Positions 1-8,792 of a stretch of DNA of 60,656 bases are shown here, piece by piece. A program made the translations under genes and the position numbers. The stretch comes from Chloroflexota bacterium (GTDB taxonomy: Bacteria; Chloroflexota; Dehalococcoidia; Lucifugimonadales; Australimonadaceae). The DNA is taken from contig JAPPHT010000014.1 in assembly GCA_028874795.1 (NCBI GenBank), positions 1 through 60,656 of the forward strand, given 5' to 3'. Each line of letters opens with the position of its first letter. Position 1 is the stretch's first letter. The notes below the pieces were generated by a model. The model saw only the letters and a list, made by a program, of their open reading frames with translations. It ran no database searches and was not told the DNA's origin.

Positions 1-165
1 TTTTTGGCGGGGTTTTTTTGTTTTTTTTTTTTTTTTTTTCCGCCCCCCCCCCCCCCCCAAAACCCCCCCCCGGGGGCGGGGGCGGGCCCCGCCCCCCCGG
101 GGGGCGGCGCCCCCCAACCCCCCCCCCCCCCCGGCCGCGGGGGCGCCCGCGGCCCGCCCCCCCGG
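1..165. other. Low-complexity contig end (homopolymer runs)
   Basis: Almost entirely long runs of T, then C, then mixed G/C blocks, with no codon structure. Ordinary mixed sequence begins at about 165 and the first gene at 290. A natural repeat of this composition would be exceptional. A contig-edge sequencing or assembly artefact is the simplest reading. Open frames across it, encoding Phe, Pro and Gly runs, are meaningless. Bases 166-289 show nothing I recognise except the ribosome binding site of the next gene. Confidence 0.8.
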
Positions 166-289
166 CCACGGGAGTCCGACGCAACGTCTGCTCCGCCGCC
201 CCATCGGGTGACGCAACGGCTCGGGGAGTTGTCGGAGGCATCTGTCAGCAGCTGAGTGATCGGCAACGCAGTCCTGGAGGTGCTAGAAG

Positions 290-1147
290 ATGGTCCAGCA
301 GCAGGTGCAGGTCCTGGACCTGATGGCCGCAGGCGGCAGACGGCTCGTGGACCGGGTGGCCATCATCACCGGCGCGGGCCAGGGCCACGGGCGCGCCACG
401 GCCAAGCGTATGGCCCAGGAGGGCGCCCACGTCATGGTGGTGGACCGGCACGAGCCGGGCGCCGCGCGCACCGTCGGGGAACTCCGGGAATTCGGGGCGC
501 AGGCGGAGCCGTACGTCGCCGACATCAGCGACCCCGGGAACTTTGAGCAGGTCGCCGCCGCCACGAAGGAACGCTTCGGCAAGATCGACATCCTGGTGAA
601 CGTCGCCGGGGGGTCGATGTACGGCCCGAAGTACGGGTGGAACTACACGCCCGACGAGCTCCGGGCCAACGTGGAGAACAACCTGTTCACCTGTATGTGG
701 GGATGTTGGGCGGTGCTGCCGTACATGGTGGAGCAGGGGTCCGGAGCGATAGTGAACTTCGGTTCTCACGCCGTGCGGAACGGGATGCGCCTCGGCTACG
801 CTGCCGCGAAGGGCGGCGTCTACGCGGTGACGACCAGCCTGGCTATGGAGACCGCGCAGATGGGCGTGCGCGTCAATGCGGTCGTCCCTCATTTCAACGA
901 CGGGGCCGGCCCCGGCGACAAGCTGGTGACACGGATGCCGGGCCAACTGGTGGCCGATCGTTCAGAAGGGGAGCGCGCGGCGAACCTGGCCGAGCTGCAG
1001 GCCCGCCACGGCCCGACCATACCGATGGGCCGGGGAGGCGCTCCGAAGGACGTTGCGGCGGCGGTAACGTTCCTGGCCTCGGACGACGCCGCATTCGTAA
1101 CGGGGCACATCCTGTGCGTGGGGGGAGGAGCGTTCTGCATCCTGTAG
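290..1147 (+). CDS. SDR family NAD(P)-dependent oxidoreductase
   Basis: A classical short-chain dehydrogenase/reductase of 285 residues. The Rossmann glycine motif is TGAGQGHG at residues 27-34, the NAG-like motif appears as NVAG at about 104-107, and the catalytic Ser is near 159 with the Tyr170-x3-Lys174 pair. The C-terminus has the usual VTGHILCVGGG ending. Start chosen at ATG 290 because GGAGG lies 9 bases upstream. It is the first gene of a plus-strand catabolic cluster with two Rieske oxygenases, a LigB-type dioxygenase and cupins, so a role in dehydrogenating a hydroxylated aromatic or alicyclic intermediate (for example a cis-diol or alcohol) is a reasonable inference. The substrate cannot be read from the sequence. 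Confidence 0.9.
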   Translation: MVQQQVQVLDLMAAGGRRLVDRVAIITGAGQGHGRATAKRMAQEGAHVMVVDRHEPGAARTVGELREFGAQAEPYVADISDPGNFEQVAAATKERFGKIDILVNVAGGSMYGPKYGWNYTPDELRANVENNLFTCMWGCWAVLPYMVEQGSGAIVNFGSHAVRNGMRLGYAAAKGGVYAVTTSLAMETAQMGVRVNAVVPHFNDGAGPGDKLVTRMPGQLVADRSEGERAANLAELQARHGPTIPMGRGGAPKDVAAAVTFLASDDAAFVTGHILCVGGGAFCIL

Positions 1148-1192
1148 GATGCGGATGCGGGCACTCACAAGTCGCTGTATGAGGGGGTTCTG

Positions 1193-2599
1193 ATGGGTCT
1201 GCTGAAGAAGCTGAACAACGTTCGCGGAGGGTACCCGGAGGGGTGGAGGCGTCTCGCCCTGGGGACGGACGGCAACGCCACGCCGCCGTTCCACCAACCC
1301 ACGGACCCGAACGACCGGCGGAGCCTGATCCCTGCCCTCGGCCTGCGAGAGTACTGGTACCCCGCTTTGCCGGACAAGGACGTTCCGTGGAAGAAGCCCG
1401 TGGGCCTCAAGCTTCTGGGCGAGCGTTACGTGTTCTTCAGGGACACAAAGGGCGAGGTCCAGGCGTTGTGGGACTACTGCCCTCACCGCGGGGTCTACCT
1501 GTCGTGGGGCGACTGCTTCTGGAAGGGTTACGTCAGCTGCCCGTACCACGGCGCGACGTTTGACGGCGACGGCGAATGCGTGGAGTTCATCACCGAGGGA
1601 CCCGACTCCAAGATGGTGGGCCGCCTGAAGGCCAGGAAGTACCCCACGCGGACCCTGCATGGCGTCGTGTTCGTATGGATGGGCGAGGGCGAGCCTGCTC
1701 CGATCGAGGAGGACGTGCCTCCGGAGTTCTTCAGGGATGACTCCGAACTCGTGTTCATGACCACGTGGCGGTACTGGGACTGCAACTGGATGATCGCCCT
1801 GGAGAACACGAGCGATGCCCACAACGCCACGTACGTGCATCGCAACGCGATACGCCACATGTTCGGGCCGCATGCCAAGACGGCGGCGAGGCCTCGTACG
1901 CCGCTCGGCTACCCTTCGAAGATCGTCAACGGCAGGGCTGCCGTCGGTACGACGCAGAAGGGGCGGGAGGACGTAGCGAAGTACTACTACAAAGACGGCA
2001 AGATGCCCTACCAGCTCTACTACCCGCGGGTAAACGGGAAGTGGCCCCTCACGAAGTGGCGGCTGTCGTGGGCATGGTTCTTCGAGTGGATCGAGCGCTT
2101 CTACTCGAAGCGAGAGCTCCTCGAAGGGTCAGAGGAATGGCGCGGGGGCATGCACCTTCCCGGGATGCAGCGAATCAACCACCTCTACACCCGCTGGTGC
2201 ATCCCCGTGGAAGAGAACCTCACCCGCGTACTCTACGTGAGGACGCGACGCATCAAGACCAAGGTCGGACGCTTCTACGAGCGGGTGTCCTTCCGCGCCA
2301 TCGTCGAGTGGCTCAACCACTACAACTTCTCCGACCAGGACTACGATGCCATGCGCTCGTCCCGGTGGCAGTACCCCGAGTACCTGTCGGCAACGGACTC
2401 GCACGTCGTCGCGCAGCGCCGGCTCATCACTGAGCACGCTCGCGGACTGAAGCGGCACGTCGAGGTTCGAGACGCAACGACCGCCGAGCGGCTGGTCGTC
2501 GAAGCCCACGAATTGCTGGGCATCAAGCGCGACGACGATGCGGGTTTCGTTCACGTTCCCGATGAGACCCATGACGAACAGTCGAGTGTGAAGGACTGA
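1193..2599 (+). CDS. Rieske [2Fe-2S] non-heme iron oxygenase, alpha subunit
   Basis: Oxygenase component of a Rieske-type monooxygenase or dioxygenase, 468 residues. The N-terminal Rieske cluster ligands are Cys96-x-His98 (CPHRG) and Cys116-x2-His119 (CPYHG). The C-terminal catalytic domain has the mononuclear iron motif at about Asp208, His210 and His216 inside ENTSDAHNATYVH, with a possible third carboxylate in NFSDQDYD. The spacing D-x-H-x5-H differs from the more usual D-x2-H-x4-H. ATG 1193 follows a GAGGGGG site. No ferredoxin or reductase gene is nearby, so electron transfer partners must be encoded elsewhere. It is followed by an extradiol-dioxygenase-like gene, which suggests hydroxylation followed by ring cleavage. 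A second Rieske paralogue lies at 6994. Confidence 0.92.
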   Translation: MGLLKKLNNVRGGYPEGWRRLALGTDGNATPPFHQPTDPNDRRSLIPALGLREYWYPALPDKDVPWKKPVGLKLLGERYVFFRDTKGEVQALWDYCPHRGVYLSWGDCFWKGYVSCPYHGATFDGDGECVEFITEGPDSKMVGRLKARKYPTRTLHGVVFVWMGEGEPAPIEEDVPPEFFRDDSELVFMTTWRYWDCNWMIALENTSDAHNATYVHRNAIRHMFGPHAKTAARPRTPLGYPSKIVNGRAAVGTTQKGREDVAKYYYKDGKMPYQLYYPRVNGKWPLTKWRLSWAWFFEWIERFYSKRELLEGSEEWRGGMHLPGMQRINHLYTRWCIPVEENLTRVLYVRTRRIKTKVGRFYERVSFRAIVEWLNHYNFSDQDYDAMRSSRWQYPEYLSATDSHVVAQRRLITEHARGLKRHVEVRDATTAERLVVEAHELLGIKRDDDAGFVHVPDETHDEQSSVKD

Positions 2600-2662
2600 C
2601 GAACCGGAGGCTGGTAGCAAGCCGAACCAGACTGGAAGCTTCCACAGCGGGGTGAGGATGCC

Positions 2663-3685
2663 ATGGGAGAGATACTGGGCGTCGGGTGCAGTCACGGACC
2701 AGGTCTGACGGGGCCGCTGCAGCGGCTGACGGACATCTACCTGCGCCACAACCTCGCCAGCGACGAGACCCCGGAGCACATGAAGGACCCGAAGAACTGG
2801 CCACTCCAGATGCGTGAGGAGTGGGGCGACGACGAGGGGATGGCCACGGCACAGCGCTACAGGGACACGCTGGTGAAGGGCTATCGCGCCGCCCGGCAAG
2901 CCATCGACGAGTTCCAGCCAGACTTCGTGCTGATCTTCGGCGACGACCAGTACGAAGCGTTCCGGGAAGACATCCTTCCGCCGTTCTGCGTCTTCGCGGT
3001 CGAAGAGACGCAGTCGACACGCCACGGAGACCCGTTCACGATCAAGGGGGACCGGGATGCCGGGATCCATCTGGCGAGTGAGCTCATCAAGGCCGGCTTC
3101 GACGTAGGCACCTCGTGGAAGCTGCCGCACGTCGAAGAGTACGGACATGCATTCACGACAACGGTCCATTACCTGGACATGGATGGCGAGGGTTTCAACT
3201 ACCCCGTTATCCCGCTCTCGGTGAACTGCTACGGCAACCACCTGCGCATCCCCGGACCGGGACAGAAGCGGGCAGTGGGACGCCTGCAGGAGGACATGCC
3301 GGTCACGCCGCCTCCTTCACCGCCGCCGTGGCGTTGCTACGATCTGGGCCGCGAGGTGGCGCGCATCATTACAGAGAGCCCGTGGCGGGCCGTCATCGTC
3401 GGCTCGTCGAGTTGGTCGCACGCGTCACTGACGAAGAAGAACTACTTCCTCTGGCCCGACGTGGACGCCGACCGCAGGCGGTACGCCGAGCTCGAGTCGG
3501 GCGAGCAGGCGAACTGGCGCGACCTCACCACCGAAGATCTGGTGGACTCAGGACAGCACGAGCTGCTCAACTGGGTCTGCCTCGCGGGCGCCATGCACGG
3601 GCGCAAGGCCGAGATACTCTCCTTCGCAGAGGCGTACATCTTCAACTCTTCCAAGTGCGTCGCGTTGTTTCCGGTGTCCAACTGA
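2663..3685 (+). CDS. LigB-type (class III) extradiol ring-cleavage dioxygenase-like protein
   Basis: 340 residues resembling the catalytic beta subunit of protocatechuate 4,5-dioxygenase and related class III extradiol dioxygenases. Visible features are an N-terminal GVGCSHGPG with His11, a second candidate ligand His39 (TPEHM), the segment PDFVLIFGDDQYE at about 86-98 and a C-terminal SSSWSHASL with His253 in the position of the acid-base histidine. A third ligand could be Glu300. In the family these bind Fe(II) and cleave catecholic rings with O2. No separate LigA-like small subunit is seen, although the C-terminus could carry that function. It sits 63 bases after the Rieske gene and probably shares its transcript. 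Substrate unknown. Confidence 0.75.
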   Translation: MGEILGVGCSHGPGLTGPLQRLTDIYLRHNLASDETPEHMKDPKNWPLQMREEWGDDEGMATAQRYRDTLVKGYRAARQAIDEFQPDFVLIFGDDQYEAFREDILPPFCVFAVEETQSTRHGDPFTIKGDRDAGIHLASELIKAGFDVGTSWKLPHVEEYGHAFTTTVHYLDMDGEGFNYPVIPLSVNCYGNHLRIPGPGQKRAVGRLQEDMPVTPPPSPPPWRCYDLGREVARIITESPWRAVIVGSSSWSHASLTKKNYFLWPDVDADRRRYAELESGEQANWRDLTTEDLVDSGQHELLNWVCLAGAMHGRKAEILSFAEAYIFNSSKCVALFPVSN

Positions 3686-3751
3686 CGGATTGCAGAGCGG
3701 GCTCGAGGAGGCTGATGCCGTGCTGCCGGGTAGCAGGGAAGGACAGATGAC

Positions 3752-5509
3752 GTGGCGCTGAGCACGACCGCGATACGCTCGAGGTTCGTTGGCCGGTTCC
3801 GGCCGGGCACCGGCGAGTTCGTGATGGTCATCATCCTGCTCACGCTCGGCTTCTACCTCATCTGGCCGATCGTCCTCGTGCTCTCCCACAGCTTCAACGT
3901 CGCGCAGGAGATCTTCACCTCGCGAGAGTGGGGCCTGGACAACTGGAGGGCGGCGTTCTCGCATCCCAGGCTGTTCGTCGCGCTCGGCAACTCCTTCCTG
4001 ATCTGGGGCCTCACCGCCGTGATCAGCTTCCCGGTTGCCATCGCCATCGCCTGGGCGCTGGCGCGGGTGAAGATGCCGTTCGCCTACCCGATGGAGTACC
4101 TGTTCTGGGTCGCCTATATGACCCCGGGGACCGCCATTGCCTGGATCCTCCTGCTCGACCCCGGGGGCGGGTTCATCAACGTGGCGCTCCGGTACCTGCC
4201 CTTCGTGGAGTTCTTCCTCGACGACCGGGGACGAGGGCCATTCAACATCTTCAGTGTTCCGGGCATCGTCTGGGTACACCTGATGGGCAACGGCATCGCC
4301 CTGAAGGTCATGCTGTTGACCCCTGCATTCAGGAACATGGACATGGCGTTGGAAGACGCTGCCCGCGTCCACGGCTCATCCAACATCCGCACGATGCTCC
4401 GCGTGACCATCCCCATCATGATCTCGCCCATCGTGCTCGTCCTTGCGCTGCAACTGCTCAGGATCTTCCAGTCCTTCGAGACCGAGTACCTGATAGGGCG
4501 CCCCATCAACTTCTACGTCTACTCCACCCTCATCTACGAGAAAGCCATCAAGTCCGATCCACCGGTGTACGGCGAAGCCACAGTGCTCGCCAGCCTGACG
4601 CTCCTCGTCATCATGCTCATCGTTCCGATGCAGCGTTGGATCGTCAGCCGACGCCAGTACACGACGATCTCCAGCAGCTTCAAGCCCGGCCTGATCGACC
4701 TGGGCAAGTGGGGCTGGGTGATCTTCGGCGCCATCGCCATGCTGCACCTGTTCCTGACGCTGATACAGGTGGTGGCCCTGACCGTTGGCAGCTTCATGAG
4801 CCGCTCGGGATTCTTCAACGCGAACCCTCCATTCACCCTCAAGCACTGGCAATACGTGTTCGACCAGGGCGTCTTCGTCAACGCGATGTCCACGACCTTC
4901 ACGCTCGCCATCACGGCGGCGATCATCAGCCCGATCCTCTTCTCCATGCTGGCATACATCATCATCAGGACGCGCTGGAGAGGACGCGGGACGCTGGACA
5001 GCATCGTCTGGGTCTCGGCGACGATCCCGGGCATGCTTTCCGGACTTGGTCTGCTGATGCTCTTTCTGGGCACTCCGGGGCTCAAGGTGGTCTACGGGAC
5101 CATCTTCGCGCTCCTGCTCGTGGTGATCGTGCAGGGCAACACGCTGGGAGTGAACATCAGCAAGGGCGCGATACTCCAGATCGGAAACGACATGGAGGAC
5201 GCCGCGCGGGTGGCCGGCGTCGGCTGGCTGGGGGCCTATTGGCGGATCTGGCTGCCCTTGCTGGCGCCGACGCTCATCCTTCTGGGCACCTTGAACTTCG
5301 TGGCCGCCGCGAGCGCCACCTCCAGCATCATCCTGCTGGCTTCACGTGAGACGCAGACGCTTTCCATCCTTGCGCTGGAGTGGGCCACACCTGAGTGGGG
5401 CAAGCGGGAGGCGGCCAGCATCTGCCTGCTGTTCATTACGGCCATGACGCTGGGTGTGGCAATGCTCGCCAGGAGACTGGGCCTCGATCTGGGTGTGAGG
5501 CATCGGTAG
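3752..5509 (+). CDS. ABC transporter permease, two fused permease domains (iron/thiamine/spermidine type)
   Basis: 585-residue integral membrane protein with about twelve hydrophobic segments arranged as two homologous BPD_transp_1 halves. Each half carries an EAA loop that contacts the ATPase: MALEDAARVHGSS at about 198-210, and DMEDAARVAGVGW near 475-490. This fused architecture is typical of FbpB/AfuB/ThiP-like permeases. The start is GTG 3752, preceded by GAAGGA. No ATP-binding or substrate-binding subunit is encoded next to it, which is unusual and means they are elsewhere or shared. Its position between a ring-cleavage enzyme gene and a cupin gene suggests import of an organic acid or related small substrate, but the family alone does not settle this. 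Confidence 0.88.
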   Translation: MALSTTAIRSRFVGRFRPGTGEFVMVIILLTLGFYLIWPIVLVLSHSFNVAQEIFTSREWGLDNWRAAFSHPRLFVALGNSFLIWGLTAVISFPVAIAIAWALARVKMPFAYPMEYLFWVAYMTPGTAIAWILLLDPGGGFINVALRYLPFVEFFLDDRGRGPFNIFSVPGIVWVHLMGNGIALKVMLLTPAFRNMDMALEDAARVHGSSNIRTMLRVTIPIMISPIVLVLALQLLRIFQSFETEYLIGRPINFYVYSTLIYEKAIKSDPPVYGEATVLASLTLLVIMLIVPMQRWIVSRRQYTTISSSFKPGLIDLGKWGWVIFGAIAMLHLFLTLIQVVALTVGSFMSRSGFFNANPPFTLKHWQYVFDQGVFVNAMSTTFTLAITAAIISPILFSMLAYIIIRTRWRGRGTLDSIVWVSATIPGMLSGLGLLMLFLGTPGLKVVYGTIFALLLVVIVQGNTLGVNISKGAILQIGNDMEDAARVAGVGWLGAYWRIWLPLLAPTLILLGTLNFVAAASATSSIILLASRETQTLSILALEWATPEWGKREAASICLLFITAMTLGVAMLARRLGLDLGVRHR

Positions 5510-5641
5510 GCGTGGCTCTTGTAGAGATCGCCGCCGGGTGGGAGACCGCCGCTGAACGGCTGGCTGGAGAGGCCTGTCCTGATCGGCGCGGACAGGCGGG
5601 GTTGGGGTGACTTCGAGTTGGACGTCGCGCTCGGCGGATGA

Positions 5642-5686
5642 AATCTCCGCATAATAGCCGCACGGCCACGCCGGTGAACGGAGATT
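5642..5686. promoter_or_regulatory. Inverted repeat upstream of the cupin gene (possible operator)
   Basis: Perfect 8-base inverted repeat, AATCTCCG at 5642-5649 and CGGAGATT at 5679-5686, with a 29-base spacer containing CATAAT at 5650-5655. It lies in the 243-base gap between the permease gene and the double-cupin gene, the largest gap in the catabolic cluster. An operator for a dimeric regulator is possible. No regulator gene is present nearby, and no good -35 box accompanies CATAAT. Confidence 0.35.
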
Positions 5687-5752
5687 CTGGCCACGCTCCG
5701 GGGTGCGATGTACACTCGCGCCGTACCCGATATACGAACGGCGGAGGGGGCT

Positions 5753-6901
5753 GTGACTGAACAAGCGATAGGCCGATTCAGGTGGGCCCGCGAGGCCACT
5801 CCCTACGAGATATTCATGTCGGAGCAGGGAGTGCCGGTCGTACGCGGCGTGGGCGTGTACGACGTGAGAAACATCACACTGGCTCCGTGGAAGCGTATGG
5901 GAGGACAGGGCGCGTTCGTAGAGTTGGCCGGCGCGTCCGGACTGAGGGGCATCTACGTGCTGGAGATACCCGCTTCCGGCGCCACACCCCCCGAACGCCA
6001 TATCTACGAGGAGGTCTTCTACGTCGTCGAAGGCCGGGGAAGCACGGAGGTCTGGGTCGACGACGAGAACGACAAGCAGGTGTTCGAGTGGAGGACCGGA
6101 GCGCTCTTCACTGCCCCGCTCAACACGCACCACCGTATCGTCAATGCGGCGTCCGAGCCCGCGCTGATCATCGCGGTAACGAACGCGCCGCCGCTGATGA
6201 CGCTCTTTCGGAACGAGGACTTCATCTTCAATACCCCCTTCCACTTCAGGGACCGTTTCGACAGGGACCCGGACTTCTTCAGGACGGTGGAGGAGATAGC
6301 AACCCGCCCCGACAACGGCAGATACCACTACATGGGGAACGTCATCCCGGATACGGTGAACTCGGAGATCCCGCTGGATGGACAGCGCGGATCGGGACAC
6401 CGCCACTACACGTGGAACATGGCGGGGAACAGCAGTTCCGGGCACATCGCCGAGTACCCGAGCGGCAGGTACTCCAAGTGTCACGCACACACATCCGGGC
6501 CGGTGCTCCTCTGCCTCAGGGGGGAGGGGTACACGATCACCTGGCCGCGCCTGGCGGGCACGCGCCCGTGGGAGGAGGGGAATGGCCATCTCGTGCAGCG
6601 GCAGGACTACGTGCCGGGCGGCCTGGTGAGCGCGGCTCCCGGCGACGCGAACTGGTTCCACGGCCACTACGGCGTCGCCCAGGACCCGCTGCGCGTGTTG
6701 GCGTTCCTGGGCACCGGCCTTCCCCGGGGGGCGCACCAGAGCGCTCCCGGCGAGGAGTTCATCGGCCAGAACGAGGACGTGAGCCGGGGCGGAGGCACGA
6801 TCGACTACCGGGACGAGGACCCGTACATCCGCAAGATGTACGAAGACGAGCTCGCTAAACACGGAGTGCGGTTCGACATGCCGGAAGAGCTCTACCGTTG
6901 A
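5753..6901 (+). CDS. Double-cupin domain protein (gentisate-dioxygenase-like fold)
   Basis: About 382 residues with two cupin barrels. In the first, the metal-site region is ERHIYEEVFYVVEGRG; in the second it is KCHAHTSGPVLLCLRGEG, with the classic H-x-H. This bicupin layout is shared by gentisate 1,2-dioxygenase and related ring-cleaving enzymes. GTG 5753 is preferred over ATG 5708 because GGAGG at 5743-5747 is placed for it, and nothing precedes 5708. A clear paralogue of the same architecture is encoded at 30270-31400. Together with the neighbouring Rieske and LigB genes it suggests oxidative ring opening, but only one His is seen in the first barrel's H-x-H position, so only the second barrel may be catalytic. 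Confidence 0.8.
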   Translation: MTEQAIGRFRWAREATPYEIFMSEQGVPVVRGVGVYDVRNITLAPWKRMGGQGAFVELAGASGLRGIYVLEIPASGATPPERHIYEEVFYVVEGRGSTEVWVDDENDKQVFEWRTGALFTAPLNTHHRIVNAASEPALIIAVTNAPPLMTLFRNEDFIFNTPFHFRDRFDRDPDFFRTVEEIATRPDNGRYHYMGNVIPDTVNSEIPLDGQRGSGHRHYTWNMAGNSSSGHIAEYPSGRYSKCHAHTSGPVLLCLRGEGYTITWPRLAGTRPWEEGNGHLVQRQDYVPGGLVSAAPGDANWFHGHYGVAQDPLRVLAFLGTGLPRGAHQSAPGEEFIGQNEDVSRGGGTIDYRDEDPYIRKMYEDELAKHGVRFDMPEELYR

Positions 6902-6993
6902 AGTCGCGCTCCAGGTGGAGCAAGATACTGGCGAAGCGTTTGTAACGGAGACCTGCGCAACAGGGAAACGTGTTCGGTTGAGGAGGCTGGGTC

Positions 6994-8298
6994 ATGGCGA
7001 CGATCGAGCGCACCAGGGAGAGTATCTCTTCGCGGAGTAACGGTCGGCAAACACACCTGAGGCCAAGTGACATCAGGGCGCTGATCCCACCGTTGGGACT
7101 CACTGACTACTGGTACCCTGCCCTCGAGGCGAAGAAGGTCAGGAACAAGCCCGTCGGCCTGAAACTTCTCGGCGAAGAGCTCGTCTTCTTCCGCGGCGGG
7201 GACGGCGAGGTTAAGGCCCTGTGGAACGTTTGCCCCCACCGAGGCGGGTCGCTGATGCACGGCGATTGCCACTACGCCGGGACCATCTCATGTCCCTACC
7301 ACGGGTGGACGTATGACGGGGAGGGCAACGTGCTCGCGGTACTTCCCGAGGGGCCTGAATCGCAGGTCCCTGGGAAGGTCAAGGCTCGCGCGTACCCAAC
7401 ACAGACGCTGAAGGGCATGGTGTTCGTGTGGATGGGCCTCGGAGAACCCGAGCCGATCGAAGAAGACGTGCCCCCGGAGTTCTTCGACGACACATCCCAG
7501 ATCCTCTACCGGACCGAGTACTGGCCGGTCAACTGGAACGTCGCACTGGAGAACGGCGGCGATGCGCATGTGCCCTACGTGCACCGCGACTCGTTGAAGC
7601 AGCTCATCCATCCCATGGCCGGAAGCGGACCGGTCCCCCAACGGAACAGGGTGGTGCCTGGCAAGGCGGTCATATTCGACCGCATGGCCAGGCAGGGGGG
7701 CAGGCTCACGGGGAGGGGCGATTGGCCCCAACGCTACTTCCCTGCGCTGGGCGGCAAGTGGCCGAAGAGCCGGTGGCGCACCCGCTGGTCCTGGGTGTTC
7801 ATCCCCGCGCGCAAGCGGGTCTCCCGGCGCCCTCCGTGGGACTGTCCCGAGGAGGAGTGGAAATCCGGTCATCACCTGCCGGCCATGTTCCGAAACGACC
7901 ACCGCACCGACATGTATACGAGGAACTCGGTGCCGGTCACGGAGGAGTTGTCGCGCCAGGTCTACTTCAAGGCCACCCGCCCGAACAGTTGGATCGGACG
8001 GGTCTACGAGCGGGTCCATTTCACCTTGATAGGGCGTTGGATGCAGGTGACCAATTTCTCCCGCCAGGACTTCACCGCGATCGCCCCGCAACGGTACGAC
8101 ACCGCTGAGCATCTCTCAGCGACGGACACGCACCAGGTGTTGTGGAGGCGCCTCGTGCTCCAGGCCCGCGGCATGATGGGCCAGGAAGAAGCCTACGGCG
8201 TGGACATCTCGCCGCCGGAGCAGTTCAACTTCGAGCGGCAGATGGAGTCCGACCTGGAGCTGCAGAAGCCGGCGGAGCTGTTCAAGGCGGAAGCATAG
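6994..8298 (+). CDS. Rieske [2Fe-2S] non-heme iron oxygenase, alpha subunit (second paralogue)
   Basis: 434 residues, paralogous to the product of the gene at 1193. Rieske ligands are Cys80-x-His82 and Cys100-x2-His103 (CPYHGWTYDGEG). The catalytic iron motif ENGGDAHVPYVH gives Asp190, His192 and His197. It shares the family phrases GLKLLGE, VFVWMG, EPIEEDVPPEFF and LSATD with the first paralogue, so the two come from one expanded subfamily. GAGGAGG precedes ATG 6994. No reductase or ferredoxin is adjacent. It probably acts on a different substrate or step from the first enzyme. Confidence 0.92.
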   Translation: MATIERTRESISSRSNGRQTHLRPSDIRALIPPLGLTDYWYPALEAKKVRNKPVGLKLLGEELVFFRGGDGEVKALWNVCPHRGGSLMHGDCHYAGTISCPYHGWTYDGEGNVLAVLPEGPESQVPGKVKARAYPTQTLKGMVFVWMGLGEPEPIEEDVPPEFFDDTSQILYRTEYWPVNWNVALENGGDAHVPYVHRDSLKQLIHPMAGSGPVPQRNRVVPGKAVIFDRMARQGGRLTGRGDWPQRYFPALGGKWPKSRWRTRWSWVFIPARKRVSRRPPWDCPEEEWKSGHHLPAMFRNDHRTDMYTRNSVPVTEELSRQVYFKATRPNSWIGRVYERVHFTLIGRWMQVTNFSRQDFTAIAPQRYDTAEHLSATDTHQVLWRRLVLQARGMMGQEEAYGVDISPPEQFNFERQMESDLELQKPAELFKAEA

Positions 8299-8337
8299 CG
8301 ACCGGAGGCTTGAACAGCAGCCAGGGGCGCCAGCCGT

Positions 8338-8366
8338 TTGACACGGGTCGTAAGCGCGCCTAGAGT
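8338..8366 (+). promoter_or_regulatory. Sigma-70-type promoter of the small cupin gene
   Basis: TTGACA at 8338-8343 (perfect -35), 17-base spacer, TAGAGT at 8361-8366 as -10. It ends 32 bases before the cupin start at 8399, with GAGAGGAGG between. Consensus match and spacing are good. This promoter would let the cupin be expressed separately from the upstream Rieske gene. Confidence 0.6.
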
Positions 8367-8398
8367 GCGGACAGAGTATCGAGAGGAGGCGCAGCGCC

Positions 8399-8785
8399 AT
8401 GCCCATAGAGGTCATCGACACCAAAGCGTTCGGGCACGAGACGAAGAAGCGCACGGTGGTGCTGGACACGAACCGGTTCCACGCGTGGGTTCACTACTAC
8501 ACGCCCGGGCAGATGGACGAGATGCACTGCCACAACCAGGACCAGACGTTCCAGGTCATTGAGGGCGAGTTGACGATGAACTTCCCGGACGGGGGCAGCG
8601 CAGTGCTTACTCCGGGCATGATGTGCACCATCACCGGAGGCTCCTTCTACCAGCTGCTCAACTCCGGCGACGAGCCGCTCATCATGATCGGCACGCGTTC
8701 CGGCGCGACGAAGGACACGCTCAAGGTGGAGCACGGCACCGGCCGGATCATCACCGAGACCGTCTTCACAACGGTGAAGCGGTAG
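8399..8785 (+). CDS. Small single-domain cupin protein
   Basis: 128 residues forming one cupin barrel. The metal-binding motif is seen at MDEMHCHNQDQTFQVIEGE (H-x-H, then a conserved Glu/Gly stretch), followed by the second motif near PGMMCTITGGSFYQLLNSGDEP. Strong GAGAGGAGG site upstream of ATG 8399 and its own promoter at 8338. Such small cupins range from dioxygenases and isomerases to sugar or ligand sensors, so no reaction is assigned. Last gene of the plus-strand catabolic cluster; it ends 7 bases from the convergent fabF stop. Confidence 0.8.
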   Translation: MPIEVIDTKAFGHETKKRTVVLDTNRFHAWVHYYTPGQMDEMHCHNQDQTFQVIEGELTMNFPDGGSAVLTPGMMCTITGGSFYQLLNSGDEPLIMIGTRSGATKDTLKVEHGTGRIITETVFTTVKR

Positions 8786-8792
8786 GGCTGCC

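Noticed and set aside
1-289. Proline- and phenylalanine-rich open frames at the contig start
   Set aside because: They come from homopolymer runs judged to be artefact.
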